Positions 24,183 through 33,099 of a DNA stretch of 64,000 nucleotides are shown piece by piece. The notes under the pieces are model-generated. The model worked only from the letters and a program-made list of their open reading frames with translations, was not told the DNA's origin and ran no database searches. Location: positions 43,154 through 107,153 of the forward strand of contig JAVXHR010000005.1 of assembly GCA_036656795.1 (NCBI GenBank). Direction: 5' to 3'. The position numbers were made by a program, and so were the translations under genes. This DNA comes from CAUPWF01 sp036656795 (GTDB lineage: Bacteria > Bacillota > Clostridia > Lachnospirales > Lachnospiraceae). Numbering within the stretch: position 1 is the stretch's first letter; the number at the start of each line of letters is the position of its first letter.

Positions 24183-25498
24183 TGCTAGAAACATTTCGAA
24201 AGGCATTTCATGTAGAGGATATTCGTAAGAAACTCTTTTACACATTTTTAATGTTAATCGTAATTAGAATTGGATCTCAATTGCCAACACCTGGTGTAGA
24301 TCCAACATACATCCAAGATTTTTTTGCGAATCAAACAGGGGAAGCGTTTAATTTCTTTAACGCTTTCACCGGTGGTTCGTTTACACAGATGTCAATATTT
24401 GCGTTGAGCATTACACCTTATATTACATCATCTATTATTATGCAGCTTCTTACAATTGCAATTCCTAAATTAGAGGAGATGCAAAAAGAGGGTGAAGATG
24501 GTAGAAAGAAAATCGCTACAATCACAAGATATCTAACAGTAGGACTTGCATTGATTGAATCAACAGCTATGGCAGTTGGATTCGGTCGTCAGGGTCTACT
24601 AATTGAATACAATTTTGTGAATGCGGCAATTGTAGTGCTTACACTTACAGCAGGTTCCGCATTTCTTATGTGGATAGGAGAAAGAATTACTGAAAAAGGT
24701 GTGGGAAATGGTATTTCGATTGTTTTGTTAATTAATATTATTTCACGAGTACCTGATGATTTTATCTCATTATACAATCAATTTGTAAAAGGTAAAAGTA
24801 TTGCATCAGGAGGCCTTGCAGCAATTATTATTCTAGCAATTGTAGTAGCATTAGTAGTGTTTGTAATTATTCTTCAAGATGGAGAAAGAAGAATAGCAGT
24901 TCAATATTCACAAAAAGTACAAGGCAGGAAAACAGTTGGAGGACAATCGTCTCATATTCCTCTAAAGGTTAACACAGCAGGTGTTATTCCGGTTATTTTC
25001 GCATCATCATTGATGCAATTTCCGGTTGTGATTGCAACATTTCTTGGAAAAGGAAATGGAACGGGTATTGGAAGTCAGATTTTGAAAGGCTTAAGTTCCA
25101 ATAACTGGTGTAATCCTAAGAGTCTTCAATATTCTTGGGGATTAATCATCTATATTATATTAACTGTATTTTTTGCATATTTTTATACTTCCATTACGTT
25201 TAATCCAATGGAAATAGCCAATAACATGAAGAAAAGTGGTGGATTTATTCCGGGAATCCGTCCGGGAAAACCAACAACTGATTACTTAACCAGGATATTA
25301 AACTATATTATATTCATTGGAGCATGTGGACTTGTGATTGTACAGGCGATTCCATTCTTCTTCAATGGGGTGTATGGTGCCAATGTATCCTTCGGTGGAA
25401 CGTCCCTAATCATCATCGTAGGTGTTGTGTTAGAGACCATTAAGCAGATTGAGTCACAGATGCTTGTTCGTAATTACAAAGGGTTTTTAAATAGTTAA
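24182..25498 (+). CDS. secY: Protein translocase subunit SecY
   Basis: This is the 438-residue core channel of the Sec translocon with ten transmembrane segments. Signatures are GGSFTQMSIFALSITPYITS (TM2), QFPVVIATF, and the cytoplasmic loop GFIPGIRPGKPT. Translational coupling to rplO is conserved across bacteria. Confidence 0.97.
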   Translation: MLETFRKAFHVEDIRKKLFYTFLMLIVIRIGSQLPTPGVDPTYIQDFFANQTGEAFNFFNAFTGGSFTQMSIFALSITPYITSSIIMQLLTIAIPKLEEMQKEGEDGRKKIATITRYLTVGLALIESTAMAVGFGRQGLLIEYNFVNAAIVVLTLTAGSAFLMWIGERITEKGVGNGISIVLLINIISRVPDDFISLYNQFVKGKSIASGGLAAIIILAIVVALVVFVIILQDGERRIAVQYSQKVQGRKTVGGQSSHIPLKVNTAGVIPVIFASSLMQFPVVIATFLGKGNGTGIGSQILKGLSSNNWCNPKSLQYSWGLIIYIILTVFFAYFYTSITFNPMEIANNMKKSGGFIPGIRPGKPTTDYLTRILNYIIFIGACGLVIVQAIPFFFNGVYGANVSFGGTSLIIIVGVVLETIKQIESQMLVRNYKGFLNS

Positions 25499-25501
25499 TT
25501 G

Positions 25502-25549
25502 TTTAGTGTCCTGTGCTAATTGCAATGCCAATTAGTGCAGAACACTAAA
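25502..25549 (+). other. Long hairpin between secY and adk
   Basis: The outer arms (25502-25509 with 25542-25549, 8 bp) and inner arms (CTAATTG 25516-25522 with CAATTAG 25529-25535) form one long interrupted stem directly after the secY stop. There is no T-run, so it is not a standard terminator. It may stabilise the upstream mRNA or bind a protein. Confidence 0.5.
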
Positions 25550-25585
25550 ATGCTATAGAGACATTTATGAAGTGGAGGAACACAC

Positions 25586-26230
25586 ATGAAAATTATTATG
25601 TTAGGTGCACCAGGTGCAGGTAAAGGAACACAGGCAAAAAAAATTGCAGAGAAATATGGTATTCCACATATTTCTACAGGAGATATCTTTCGTGCCAATA
25701 TTAAAAATGGTACAGAATTAGGAACGAAAGCAAAGACCTATATGGATCAAGGCCTTCTTGTTCCAGATGAATTAGTCGTAGATCTGGTAGTTGATCGTGT
25801 AAATCAAGCAGACTGTGGCAAAGGGTATGTATTAGATGGGTTTCCAAGAACCATTCCACAGGCAGAAGCGTTAGATGCAGCATTAGGAGAATTAAATCAA
25901 TCTATGGATTACGCAATTAATGTGGAAGTACCAGATGAAAATATTGTTCAGAGAATGTCCGGACGTCGAGCTTGTATTGCTTGTGGTGCTACATACCATC
26001 TACAATATGCTCCTGCAAAAACAGAAGGCCTCTGTGATATTTGTGGTGAAGGATTGGTACTTCGAGATGACGATAAGCCGGAGACGGTCTTAAAACGTCT
26101 AGGTGTGTACCATGAACAAACACAACCACTTATCAATTACTATGAAGACAAACATATCTTGAAAGAAGTAGATGGAACGATGGATATGAATGATGTATTT
26201 CATGCAATCGTAGATATCCTGGGAGCGTAA
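25586..26230 (+). CDS. adk: Adenylate kinase, zinc-lid type
   Basis: This is a 214-residue kinase that interconverts ATP + AMP and 2 ADP. The P-loop is GAPGAGKGTQ at residues 7-16. The lid domain carries four cysteines (CIACG near 131-135, CDICG about 20 residues later), typical of zinc-binding Gram-positive Adk. The DGFPRT motif is intact. In related genomes map follows; here it does not. Confidence 0.97.
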   Translation: MKIIMLGAPGAGKGTQAKKIAEKYGIPHISTGDIFRANIKNGTELGTKAKTYMDQGLLVPDELVVDLVVDRVNQADCGKGYVLDGFPRTIPQAEALDAALGELNQSMDYAINVEVPDENIVQRMSGRRACIACGATYHLQYAPAKTEGLCDICGEGLVLRDDDKPETVLKRLGVYHEQTQPLINYYEDKHILKEVDGTMDMNDVFHAIVDILGA

Positions 26231-26299
26231 CAATGATATTGCAACGCGTACGAGTAACGAACCCCGGCTTTTTGCCTTATTAAGATAAGAGGACAAACT

Positions 26300-26563
26300 A
26301 TGAGTAGATACGAGATAGGAATGCTTGCAAAATCAAAAGCGGGTCATGATTTAGGACACACATATGTCATAAAAGACATAGATGATGCGTATGTATATCT
26401 GACAGATGGTTCAATCAGAACGATAGATAGATTAAAGAAAAAAAAGAAGAAGCATGTACAAGTGATATGCAAAAAACATGACATTACCGCAAGTACAGAT
26501 GTTGTGATCAAACGAATACTTAAAGATTATAAGGAAGAAGCAGAAAACGAGGAGGATATGTAA
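26300..26563 (+). CDS. KOW-domain RNA-binding protein (L14e-like)
   Basis: This is an 87-residue protein with an N-terminal KOW-like barrel (IGMLAKSKAGHDLGHTYVI), a lysine-rich patch (LKKKKKKHVQVI), and an acidic tail. Small L14e/KOW proteins are common between map and infA in clostridia. Start ATG with AAGAGGA upstream; its stop lies one base before infA, so they are coupled. Its exact role in translation is unknown. Confidence 0.85.
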   Translation: MSRYEIGMLAKSKAGHDLGHTYVIKDIDDAYVYLTDGSIRTIDRLKKKKKKHVQVICKKHDITASTDVVIKRILKDYKEEAENEEDM

Positions 26564-26564
26564 C

Positions 26565-26783
26565 ATGTCAAAAACTGACGTAATAGAAATTGAAGGAACG
26601 GTAATAGAAAAGTTGCCAAATGCAATGTTTCAGGTGGAGTTAGAAAATGGGCATCAAGTATTAGCACATATTAGCGGAAAATTGAGAATGAATTTTATTA
26701 AAATTCTGCCGGGAGATAAAGTGACATTAGAATTATCACCATATGATTTATCAAAAGGTAGGATTATTTGGAGAGATAAATAA
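26565..26783 (+). CDS. infA: Translation initiation factor IF-1
   Basis: This is a 72-residue OB-fold IF-1. Signatures are IEIEGTVIEKLPNAMFQVEL, HISGKLRMNFIKILPGDKV, and the YDLSKGRIIWRDK end. RBS GAGGAGG within the preceding gene. Confidence 0.97.
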   Translation: MSKTDVIEIEGTVIEKLPNAMFQVELENGHQVLAHISGKLRMNFIKILPGDKVTLELSPYDLSKGRIIWRDK

Positions 26784-26799
26784 GAAAACCAAAATACTA

Positions 26800-26829
26800 T
26801 TGACTTTGTCAAACAAGAAGTGCTATAAT
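26800..26829 (+). promoter_or_regulatory. Internal promoter before rpmJ
   Basis: TTGACT (26800-26805), an 18-base spacer and a consensus TATAAT (26824-26829) start 16 bases after infA. It would drive rpmJ-rpsM-rpsK-rpsD-rpoA-rplQ independently of the main S10 promoter. Confidence 0.7.
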
Positions 26830-26909
26830 GTTAAAGCGCTGTTTTTGAGGAAATTTATACAAAAATAGCAGGCAATGTAGGCAGGCAATGGATGAAAGGA
26901 GGATTTGAC

Positions 26910-27023
26910 GTGAAGGTTAGATCATCAGTTAAACCAATTTGCGAAAAATGCAAAATTATTAAGAGAAAAGGAAGCGTTAGAGTAATCTGCGAAAATCCTA
27001 AACACAAACAAAGACAGGGATAA
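26910..27023 (+). CDS. rpmJ: Ribosomal protein L36
   Basis: This is a 37-residue zinc-ribbon L36 with GTG start after AAGGAGG. It reads MKVRSSVKPICEKCKIIKRK and then VICENPKHKQRQG. Zinc ligands C11, C14, C27 and H32 are present. It lies in its usual place between infA and rpsM. Confidence 0.96.
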   Translation: MKVRSSVKPICEKCKIIKRKGSVRVICENPKHKQRQG

Positions 27024-27081
27024 TCAAGAATTTTTGAATATCTGTGTTGTGGATTGTGTGTAATTATGTAGGCGGCTGTAG

Positions 27082-27217
27082 TGCGATACACGTGGAAACG
27101 TGTGCACGCAATTATAATATAAAGTGAGGCCTTAGCTTCACCGCATATTGCTTATAATACTGGCGCTCATTTCGCCAGAAAGGCTGTAACTTACAGCTGG
27201 ATGCAGAAAAAGCATCC
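27082..27217 (+). promoter_or_regulatory. Five-hairpin leader before rpsM
   Basis: The 240-base gap between rpmJ and rpsM holds five successive hairpins. They are: 27082-27110 (TGCG-x-ACACGT with ACGTGT-x-CGCA), 27124-27141 (GTGAGGC/GCTTCAC), 27160-27178 (CTGGCG/CGCCAG), 27183-27197 (GCTGT/ACAGC), and 27199-27217 (GGATGC/GCATCC). None has a T-run. S4-dependent control of the alpha operon makes this a candidate r-protein leader. Confidence 0.55.
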
Positions 27218-27263
27218 CAATTTGAGACAATATTAACCAAGATTCAAAATGGAGGAAAATCAC

Positions 27264-27632
27264 ATGGCTCGTATCGCTGGTGTAGACTTACCTAGAGACA
27301 AACGTGTAGAAATCGGTTTGACTTATATCTACGGAATTGGTAGAACAAGTGCAACTCGTATTCTAAAAGAAGCAGAAGTTAATCCTGACACTCGTTGCAG
27401 AGATATAACTGACGAAGAAGTAAAAAAAATCAGTGCAGTAATTGAGGAAACATTCCAAGTAGAAGGTGAACTTCGTAGAGAAGTGCAACTGAATATTAAG
27501 AGATTACGCGAAATTGGATGCTATAGAGGTATCCGTCATAGAAAAGGTCTTCCTGTTCGTGGTCAAAAGACTAAGACAAATGCAAGAACATGTAAGGGAC
27601 CAAAGAGAACTGTAGCAAATAAGAAGAAATAA
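27264..27632 (+). CDS. rpsM: Ribosomal protein S13
   Basis: This is a 122-residue S13. I choose ATG 27264 (MARIAGVDLPRDKRVEIGL); the in-frame ATG at 27249 contains the GGAGG site. C-terminal GQKTKTNARTCKGPKRT is typical. It forms an intersubunit bridge from the 30S head. Confidence 0.97.
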   Translation: MARIAGVDLPRDKRVEIGLTYIYGIGRTSATRILKEAEVNPDTRCRDITDEEVKKISAVIEETFQVEGELRREVQLNIKRLREIGCYRGIRHRKGLPVRGQKTKTNARTCKGPKRTVANKKK

Positions 27633-27662
27633 TCAAAATCAAGAGAAAGTAGGTTAGTTTAA

Positions 27663-28058
27663 ATGGCTAAAAAAGTTACCAAAAAAGTGACAAAGAAACG
27701 TGTCAAGAAAAACGTTGAACGCGGACAAGCACATATCCAATCATCTTTTAACAATACAATTGTTACATTAACAGATGCTCAAGGAAATGCGTTATCATGG
27801 GCAAGTGCCGGTGGTCTAGGATTCAGAGGTTCAAGAAAATCTACTCCTTATGCAGCTCAAATGGCAGCAGAAACTGCAGCTAAAGCAGCGCTAATCCATG
27901 GTCTTAAAACTGTAGACGTTTTCGTAAAGGGACCAGGTTCTGGGAGAGAAGCAGCAATTCGTGCGTTACAAGCATGCGGCATTGATGTAACTAGTATTAA
28001 AGACGTAACTCCAGTACCACATAATGGATGTCGCCCACCAAAACGTAGAAGAGTGTAA
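27663..28058 (+). CDS. rpsK: Ribosomal protein S11
   Basis: This is a 131-residue S11 with a lysine-rich N-tail, GQAHIQSSFNNTIVTLTDAQ, and C-terminal TPVPHNGCRPPKRRRV. The RBS is weaker (AAAGTAGG) than in its neighbours. Confidence 0.97.
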   Translation: MAKKVTKKVTKKRVKKNVERGQAHIQSSFNNTIVTLTDAQGNALSWASAGGLGFRGSRKSTPYAAQMAAETAAKAALIHGLKTVDVFVKGPGSGREAAIRALQACGIDVTSIKDVTPVPHNGCRPPKRRRV

Positions 28059-28073
28059 GGAGGAATATAGAAC

Positions 28074-28667
28074 ATGGCAGTAAATAGAGTTCCGGTTCTT
28101 AAAAGATGCAGATCATTAGGTATGGATCCGATTTATTTAGGAATTGATAAAAAATCTAACAGACAATTAAAAAGAGCAAATAGAAAAATGAGCGAGTATG
28201 GCCTTCAATTACGTGAAAAACAAAAAGCAAAATTTATCTATGGTGTATTAGAAAAACCTTTTAGAAATTATTATAAAAAGGCAAAACAAATGAGTGGAAT
28301 GACGGGTGCTAACCTTATGGTTCTTCTTGAATTAAGATTAGACAATGTTGTATTCCGTATGGGACTTGCAAGAACAAGACGTGAGGCAAGACAAATCGTA
28401 GACCATAAGCACATTATGGTAAACGGAAAGACAGTAAATATCCCATCATATTTAGTAAAAGCTGGAGATGTTATTGAAATCAGAGAAAAACACAAAGGTT
28501 CACAAAGATATAAAGACATTATTGAAGTTACAGGCGGACGTATGGTACCTGAATGGTTAGATGTAGATACAGATAACTTGAAATGTACAGTCAAAGAAGT
28601 ACCACTTCGTGAAGTGATTGACGTACCTGTAGATGAGATGTTAATTGTCGAATTATATTCTAAATAA
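28074..28667 (+). CDS. rpsD: Ribosomal protein S4
   Basis: This is a 197-residue S4, a primary 16S binder and the alpha-operon repressor in several bacteria. The S4 RNA-binding domain lies around RLDNVVFRMGLARTRREARQ. No N-terminal zinc cysteines of the C+ type are intact (only one Cys, in LKRCRSLGMD). Confidence 0.96.
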   Translation: MAVNRVPVLKRCRSLGMDPIYLGIDKKSNRQLKRANRKMSEYGLQLREKQKAKFIYGVLEKPFRNYYKKAKQMSGMTGANLMVLLELRLDNVVFRMGLARTRREARQIVDHKHIMVNGKTVNIPSYLVKAGDVIEIREKHKGSQRYKDIIEVTGGRMVPEWLDVDTDNLKCTVKEVPLREVIDVPVDEMLIVELYSK

Positions 28668-28703
28668 TAACCCCGTAAAGTAACACCACAGGAGGTGGCT
28701 TGA

Positions 28704-29663
28704 GTGTTTGATTTTAACAAACCCAATATTGAAATTACTGAAATTTCAGAAGATAAAAAGTATGGAAGATTCATTGTGGAACCTCTGGAAAGAGGATTTG
28801 GCACAACATTAGGCAATTCTCTTAGAAGAATTATGCTTTCTTCATTACCGGGAGCAGCTGTTAGCCAGGTGAAGATTGATGGTGTGTTACATGAATTCAG
28901 TTCTATTCCGGGTGTAAAAGAGGATGTTACTGAAATTATAATGAATCTTAAATCGTTGGCTATCAAAAACACTTCAGAAACAGACGAACCTAAGACGGCA
29001 TACGTAGAGTTTGAAGGCGAGGGCGTTGTTACTGCGGGAGATATCCAGGTAGATCCAGATATTGAAATCATGAATCCGGAAGTTGTAATTGCAACACTGA
29101 ATGGTGGAGCAGACAGTAAGATATACATGGAACTTACGATTACCAAAGGTAGAGGATATGTGAGTGCAGATAAGAATAAGAACGATGAATTGCCTATCGC
29201 AGTGATTCCAATTGATTCGATTTACACACCTGTTGAACGGGTAAATCTTACCGTAGAAAATACACGTGTCGGACAAATTACAGATTTTGATAAATTAACA
29301 CTTGATGTCTATACAAATGGGACATTGGTTCCAGATGAAGCAGTTAGTTTAGCAGCAAAAGTACTGAACGAACATTTGAAATTATTTATCGATTTATCTG
29401 AGGTTGCACAAGCGGCTGAGGTTATGATTGAAAAAGAAGATGATGAAAAAGAAAAAGTGTTGGAAATGAGTATTGATGAGTTGGAACTTTCTGTGCGTTC
29501 TTACAATTGCTTGAAGAGAGCAGGTATTAATACAGTAGAAGAATTAACAAATCGTACACCGGAAGACATGATGAAAGTACGTAATCTTGGACGGAAGTCT
29601 TTAGAAGAAGTGTTAGCAAAATTAAAAGAACTTGGCTTAGAACTTTGTCAAGGAGACGAATAA
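28704..29663 (+). CDS. rpoA: RNA polymerase alpha subunit
   Basis: This is a 319-residue alpha subunit. The N-terminal dimerisation domain (GFGTTLGNSLRRIMLSSLPG) is followed by a linker near 230 and the C-terminal domain (LSVRSYNCLKRAGINTVEEL, VRNLGRKSLEEVLAKL) that binds UP elements and activators. It starts at GTG with GGAGGTGG upstream. Confidence 0.97.
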   Translation: MFDFNKPNIEITEISEDKKYGRFIVEPLERGFGTTLGNSLRRIMLSSLPGAAVSQVKIDGVLHEFSSIPGVKEDVTEIIMNLKSLAIKNTSETDEPKTAYVEFEGEGVVTAGDIQVDPDIEIMNPEVVIATLNGGADSKIYMELTITKGRGYVSADKNKNDELPIAVIPIDSIYTPVERVNLTVENTRVGQITDFDKLTLDVYTNGTLVPDEAVSLAAKVLNEHLKLFIDLSEVAQAAEVMIEKEDDEKEKVLEMSIDELELSVRSYNCLKRAGINTVEELTNRTPEDMMKVRNLGRKSLEEVLAKLKELGLELCQGDE

Positions 29664-29765
29664 AACATATATCCGGTTAGTAAGCCCAATGATGCGTAGC
29701 CGGAGCATCTAATTAATAAGTCCGAAGATGCATAATTAGATGTTACAAAGATGGAGGAAAGAAAA

Positions 29766-30302
29766 ATGTCAAAGTATAGAAAACTTGGAAGAACTTCAAG
29801 TCAAAGAAAAGCATTACTCAGAAATCAAGTAACTGCATTGATTAACCATGGTAAAATTGTTACTACAGAAGCAAAAGCAAAAGAAATCCGTAAGATTGCA
29901 GAAGGACTTATTGCATCAGCTGTCAAAGAAAAAGACAACTTTGATGAAGTGACAGTTACAGCTAAAGTTGCTCGTAAAGACAAAGATGGAAAAAGAGTAA
30001 AAGAAGTAGTAGATGGTAAAAAAGTTACGTTATATGATGAAGTAGAAAAGAAAATTAAAAAAGATCAAGCAAGCAGACTACACGCAAGAAGAGAGATGCT
30101 TAAAGTTCTTTACCCTGTGACAGAAGTGCCAACTGCTGTTGCCGGAAAAAAGAAAAATACAAAAGAAGTAGATTTAGTAGAAAAATTATTTACTGAAATT
30201 GCTCCAAAGTATGCAGATCGTAAAGGTGGATACACTAGAATCGTAAAGATTGGTTTACGTAAAGGTGATGCGGCAATGACAGTAGTTCTTGAATTAGTAT
30301 AA
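29766..30302 (+). CDS. rplQ: Ribosomal protein L17 with internal insertion
   Basis: This is a 178-residue L17; most bacterial L17 proteins are about 115-130. The extra residues lie in two places. About 45 residues, Lys/Asp/Val-rich, lie near 60-105 (EVTVTAKVARKDKDGKRV onward). A second block near 120-138 (VTEVPTAVAGKKKNT) follows. The conserved N- and C-terminal motifs (KLGRTSSQRKALLRN and APKYADRKGGYTRIVK) are intact. Long L17 forms are seen in Lachnospiraceae. I choose ATG 29766, after GGAGGAAAG. Confidence 0.95.
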   Translation: MSKYRKLGRTSSQRKALLRNQVTALINHGKIVTTEAKAKEIRKIAEGLIASAVKEKDNFDEVTVTAKVARKDKDGKRVKEVVDGKKVTLYDEVEKKIKKDQASRLHARREMLKVLYPVTEVPTAVAGKKKNTKEVDLVEKLFTEIAPKYADRKGGYTRIVKIGLRKGDAAMTVVLELV

Positions 30303-30327
30303 GCAAAATATATGGACATATAAATCA

Positions 30328-30363
30328 AACACCTCTTGAGTGAATAACGAGAGGTGTTTTTTT
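30328..30363 (+). terminator. Terminator of the S10-spc-alpha operon
   Basis: A 9-bp perfect stem (30328-30336 with 30350-30358) is followed by seven T residues. It lies 26 bases after rplQ and closes the super-operon. Confidence 0.9.
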
Positions 30364-30398
30364 ATGCAAAAAGAATGTGAAAAAATTATCATTTAATA

Positions 30399-30427
30399 TT
30401 GACAAATAATTAACAATTGGATATACT
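30399..30427 (+). promoter_or_regulatory. adhE: adhE promoter with Rex-like operator
   Basis: A perfect -35 TTGACA (30399-30404), 17 bases and TATACT (30422-30427). Bases 30399-30416 read TTGACAA-ATAA-TTAACAA, matching 12 of the 14 specified positions of the clostridial Rex consensus (TTGTTAA-N4-TTAACAA). The site overlaps the -35 box, so Rex would repress at low NADH/NAD+, as expected for adhE. Confidence 0.65.
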
Positions 30428-30473
30428 AGGTTCTAGAACAGAAAACAAATTATGTATATGGGAGGAATTTAGT

Positions 30474-33086
30474 ATGGCCAGCAAGAATGAACTAATACCG
30501 GATATGATTGATAATCTGGATGCTTTAATTGCAAAGATGAATGCAATGAGAGAGGCACAGAAGATATATGCATCATATTCGCAAGAACAAGTAGACAAGA
30601 TATTCTACGAGGCAGCAATGGCAGCAAATAAGCAACGTATTCCACTTGCAAAGATGGCAGTAGAAGAAACAGGCATGGGTATTGTTGAAGATAAGGTTAT
30701 TAAGAATCATTATGCGGCAGAGTATATCTATAATGCCTATAGAAATACTAAAACATGTGGTGTAGTTGAAGAAGACAAAGCTTATGGAATAAAAAAAGTT
30801 GCTACACCAATTGGTTTAATTGCGGCAGTAATTCCTACAACAAATCCAACATCTACGGCTATTTTTAAAACATTAATTTCTTTAAAGACAAGAAATGCAA
30901 TTATAATCAGTCCTCACCCACGTGCAAAGAATTCGACCATTGCCGCAGCTAAAATTGTTTTAGAAGCGGCAGTAAAGGCAGGAGCACCCGAAGGAATTAT
31001 TGGGTGGATAGATGTCCCTTCTTTAGAACTGACAAACGAGGTTATGAAGGGAGCAGATACTATCTTAGCAACCGGTGGTCCGGGTATGGTAAAGGCAGCT
31101 TATTCTTCAGGGAAACCGGCATTGGGAGTAGGAGCGGGTAATACACCGGTCATTATTGATGATACAGCAGACATAAAGATGGCTGTTAATTCTATTATTC
31201 ATTCTAAAACATTTGATAATGGTATGATCTGTGCATCAGAACAATCAGTGACAGTCCTTGAAAAAGTATACAAAGCAGTTAAAGATGAATTCATCTATCG
31301 TGGTTGTTATTTTTTGAAAAAGGACGAATTGGAAAAAGTAAGGAAGACCATTATTATTAATGGGGCATTAAATGCAAAGATAGTAGGACAATCTGCGTAT
31401 ACGATTGCAGAACTTGCGGGTGTAACAGTCCCAGAAACTACTAAGATTCTAATAGGTGAGGTAGAATCTGTAGATATAGAAGAAGAGTTTGCACATGAGA
31501 AATTATCACCAGTACTGGCAATGTATAAAGCGAAGACTTTTGATGAAGCTATTAAAAAAGCAGAGCAATTAGTTGCCGATGGTGGATATGGACACACATC
31601 ATCTCTATATGTACACCCGGCTCAGACAGAGAAATTGGAACAACATGCAGCAACAATGAAAACATGTAGAATATTGGTAAATACACCGGCATCTCAAGGT
31701 GGGATTGGTGATCTTTATAATTTTAAATTAACACCATCTCTTACATTAGGCTGTGGCTCTTGGGGAGGGAATTCTGTATCAGAGAATGTAGGTGTCAAAC
31801 ATTTACTTAATATTAAAACAGTTGCTGAGAGGAGAGAGAATATGCTGTGGTTTAGAACACCGGAGAAGGTTTACTTTAAAAAAGGTTGTATGCCGGTTGC
31901 ACTAGATGAATTAGGAACAATCATGCATAAGAAAAAAGCATTTATTGTAACAGATAGTTTTTTATATAAGAATAATTATGTCAAACCAATCGAAGACAAA
32001 TTAGATGAAATGGGAATTCAACATACGTGTTTCTTTGATGTGGCACCGGACCCAACACTCGCTTGTGCAAGAGCAGGGGCAAAAGCAATGACAGAGTTTG
32101 AACCAGATACCATTATTGCATTAGGTGGTGGATCTGCAATGGATGCGGCCAAAATTATGTGGGTAATGTATGAACACCCGGAAGTGAATTTTGAAGATAT
32201 GGCCATGGATTTTATGGATATCCGAAAAAGAGTCTATACATTCCCTAAGATGGGCGAAAAGGCTTATTTTGTAGCAGTGCCAACATCTTCAGGAACTGGT
32301 TCAGAGGTCACTCCATTTGCGATAATTACAGACGAAGAAAGTGGAGTAAAGTATCCGTTGGCAGATTATGAATTGTTACCAAATATGGCAATTGTAGATG
32401 TTGACAATATGATGGAACAGCCAAAAGGGTTGACCAGTGCTTCAGGAATTGATGTTATGACACATGCTATTGAAGCTTATGTATCAATTATGGCAACGGA
32501 TTATACCGATGGACTTGCATTAAAGGCAATTAAAAATGTCTTTGAGTATCTGCCATCCGCATATGAAAATGGTGCAAAGGATCCAAAAGCAAGAGAGATG
32601 ATGGCAAACGCATCTTGTATGGCTGGTATGGCATTTGCAAACGCATTCCTTGGATTAAATCATTCTATGGCACATAAGCTTGGGGCATTCCATCACCTTC
32701 CACATGGTGTAGCTAATGCGCTTATATTGACAGATGTGATGCGATATAATGCAGTAGAAGTTCCAACGAAGATGGGGACATTCTCTCAATATGAATATCC
32801 ACATGCATTAGCACGTTATGCAGAATGCGCCAGATTTGCTGGAATTGTGGGAAAAGACGATCAAGATACTTTTGAAAAGTTTTTGCAAAAATTGGAAGAA
32901 CTAAAGGAAACAATTGGAATCAAAAAGTGTATTAAGGACTATGGAATTGATGAAAAGAAATTTCTGGATACATTAGACGATATGGTAGAACAGGCATTCA
33001 ATGATCAATGTACTGGTGCAAATCCAAGATATCCATTGATGAAAGAAATGAAGGAACTATATTTAAAAGCATATTATGGCAAATAG
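30474..33086 (+). CDS. adhE: Bifunctional aldehyde-alcohol dehydrogenase AdhE
   Basis: This 870-residue fusion reduces acetyl-CoA to ethanol through acetaldehyde with 2 NADH. The N-terminal CoA-acylating aldehyde dehydrogenase domain covers about 1-440, with the catalytic Cys at 253 in DNGMICASEQS. The C-terminal iron-dependent alcohol dehydrogenase covers about 455-870, with NAD motif ALGGGSAMDAAK and metal-binding histidines in NHSMAHKLGAFHHLPHG. I choose ATG 30474 with GGGAGG upstream. The promoter carries a Rex-like operator. A kinase-like gene follows after 13 bases. AdhE usually forms filaments (spirosomes). Confidence 0.96.
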   Translation: MASKNELIPDMIDNLDALIAKMNAMREAQKIYASYSQEQVDKIFYEAAMAANKQRIPLAKMAVEETGMGIVEDKVIKNHYAAEYIYNAYRNTKTCGVVEEDKAYGIKKVATPIGLIAAVIPTTNPTSTAIFKTLISLKTRNAIIISPHPRAKNSTIAAAKIVLEAAVKAGAPEGIIGWIDVPSLELTNEVMKGADTILATGGPGMVKAAYSSGKPALGVGAGNTPVIIDDTADIKMAVNSIIHSKTFDNGMICASEQSVTVLEKVYKAVKDEFIYRGCYFLKKDELEKVRKTIIINGALNAKIVGQSAYTIAELAGVTVPETTKILIGEVESVDIEEEFAHEKLSPVLAMYKAKTFDEAIKKAEQLVADGGYGHTSSLYVHPAQTEKLEQHAATMKTCRILVNTPASQGGIGDLYNFKLTPSLTLGCGSWGGNSVSENVGVKHLLNIKTVAERRENMLWFRTPEKVYFKKGCMPVALDELGTIMHKKKAFIVTDSFLYKNNYVKPIEDKLDEMGIQHTCFFDVAPDPTLACARAGAKAMTEFEPDTIIALGGGSAMDAAKIMWVMYEHPEVNFEDMAMDFMDIRKRVYTFPKMGEKAYFVAVPTSSGTGSEVTPFAIITDEESGVKYPLADYELLPNMAIVDVDNMMEQPKGLTSASGIDVMTHAIEAYVSIMATDYTDGLALKAIKNVFEYLPSAYENGAKDPKAREMMANASCMAGMAFANAFLGLNHSMAHKLGAFHHLPHGVANALILTDVMRYNAVEVPTKMGTFSQYEYPHALARYAECARFAGIVGKDDQDTFEKFLQKLEELKETIGIKKCIKDYGIDEKKFLDTLDDMVEQAFNDQCTGANPRYPLMKEMKELYLKAYYGK

Positions 33087-33099
33087 AAAGGAGTTTCTT

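Noticed and set aside
28271..29146. Long minus-strand open frame across rpsD and rpoA
   Set aside because: It lies fully opposite two certain genes, has no RBS, and its translation is a low-complexity Ser/Thr/Ile-rich shadow.
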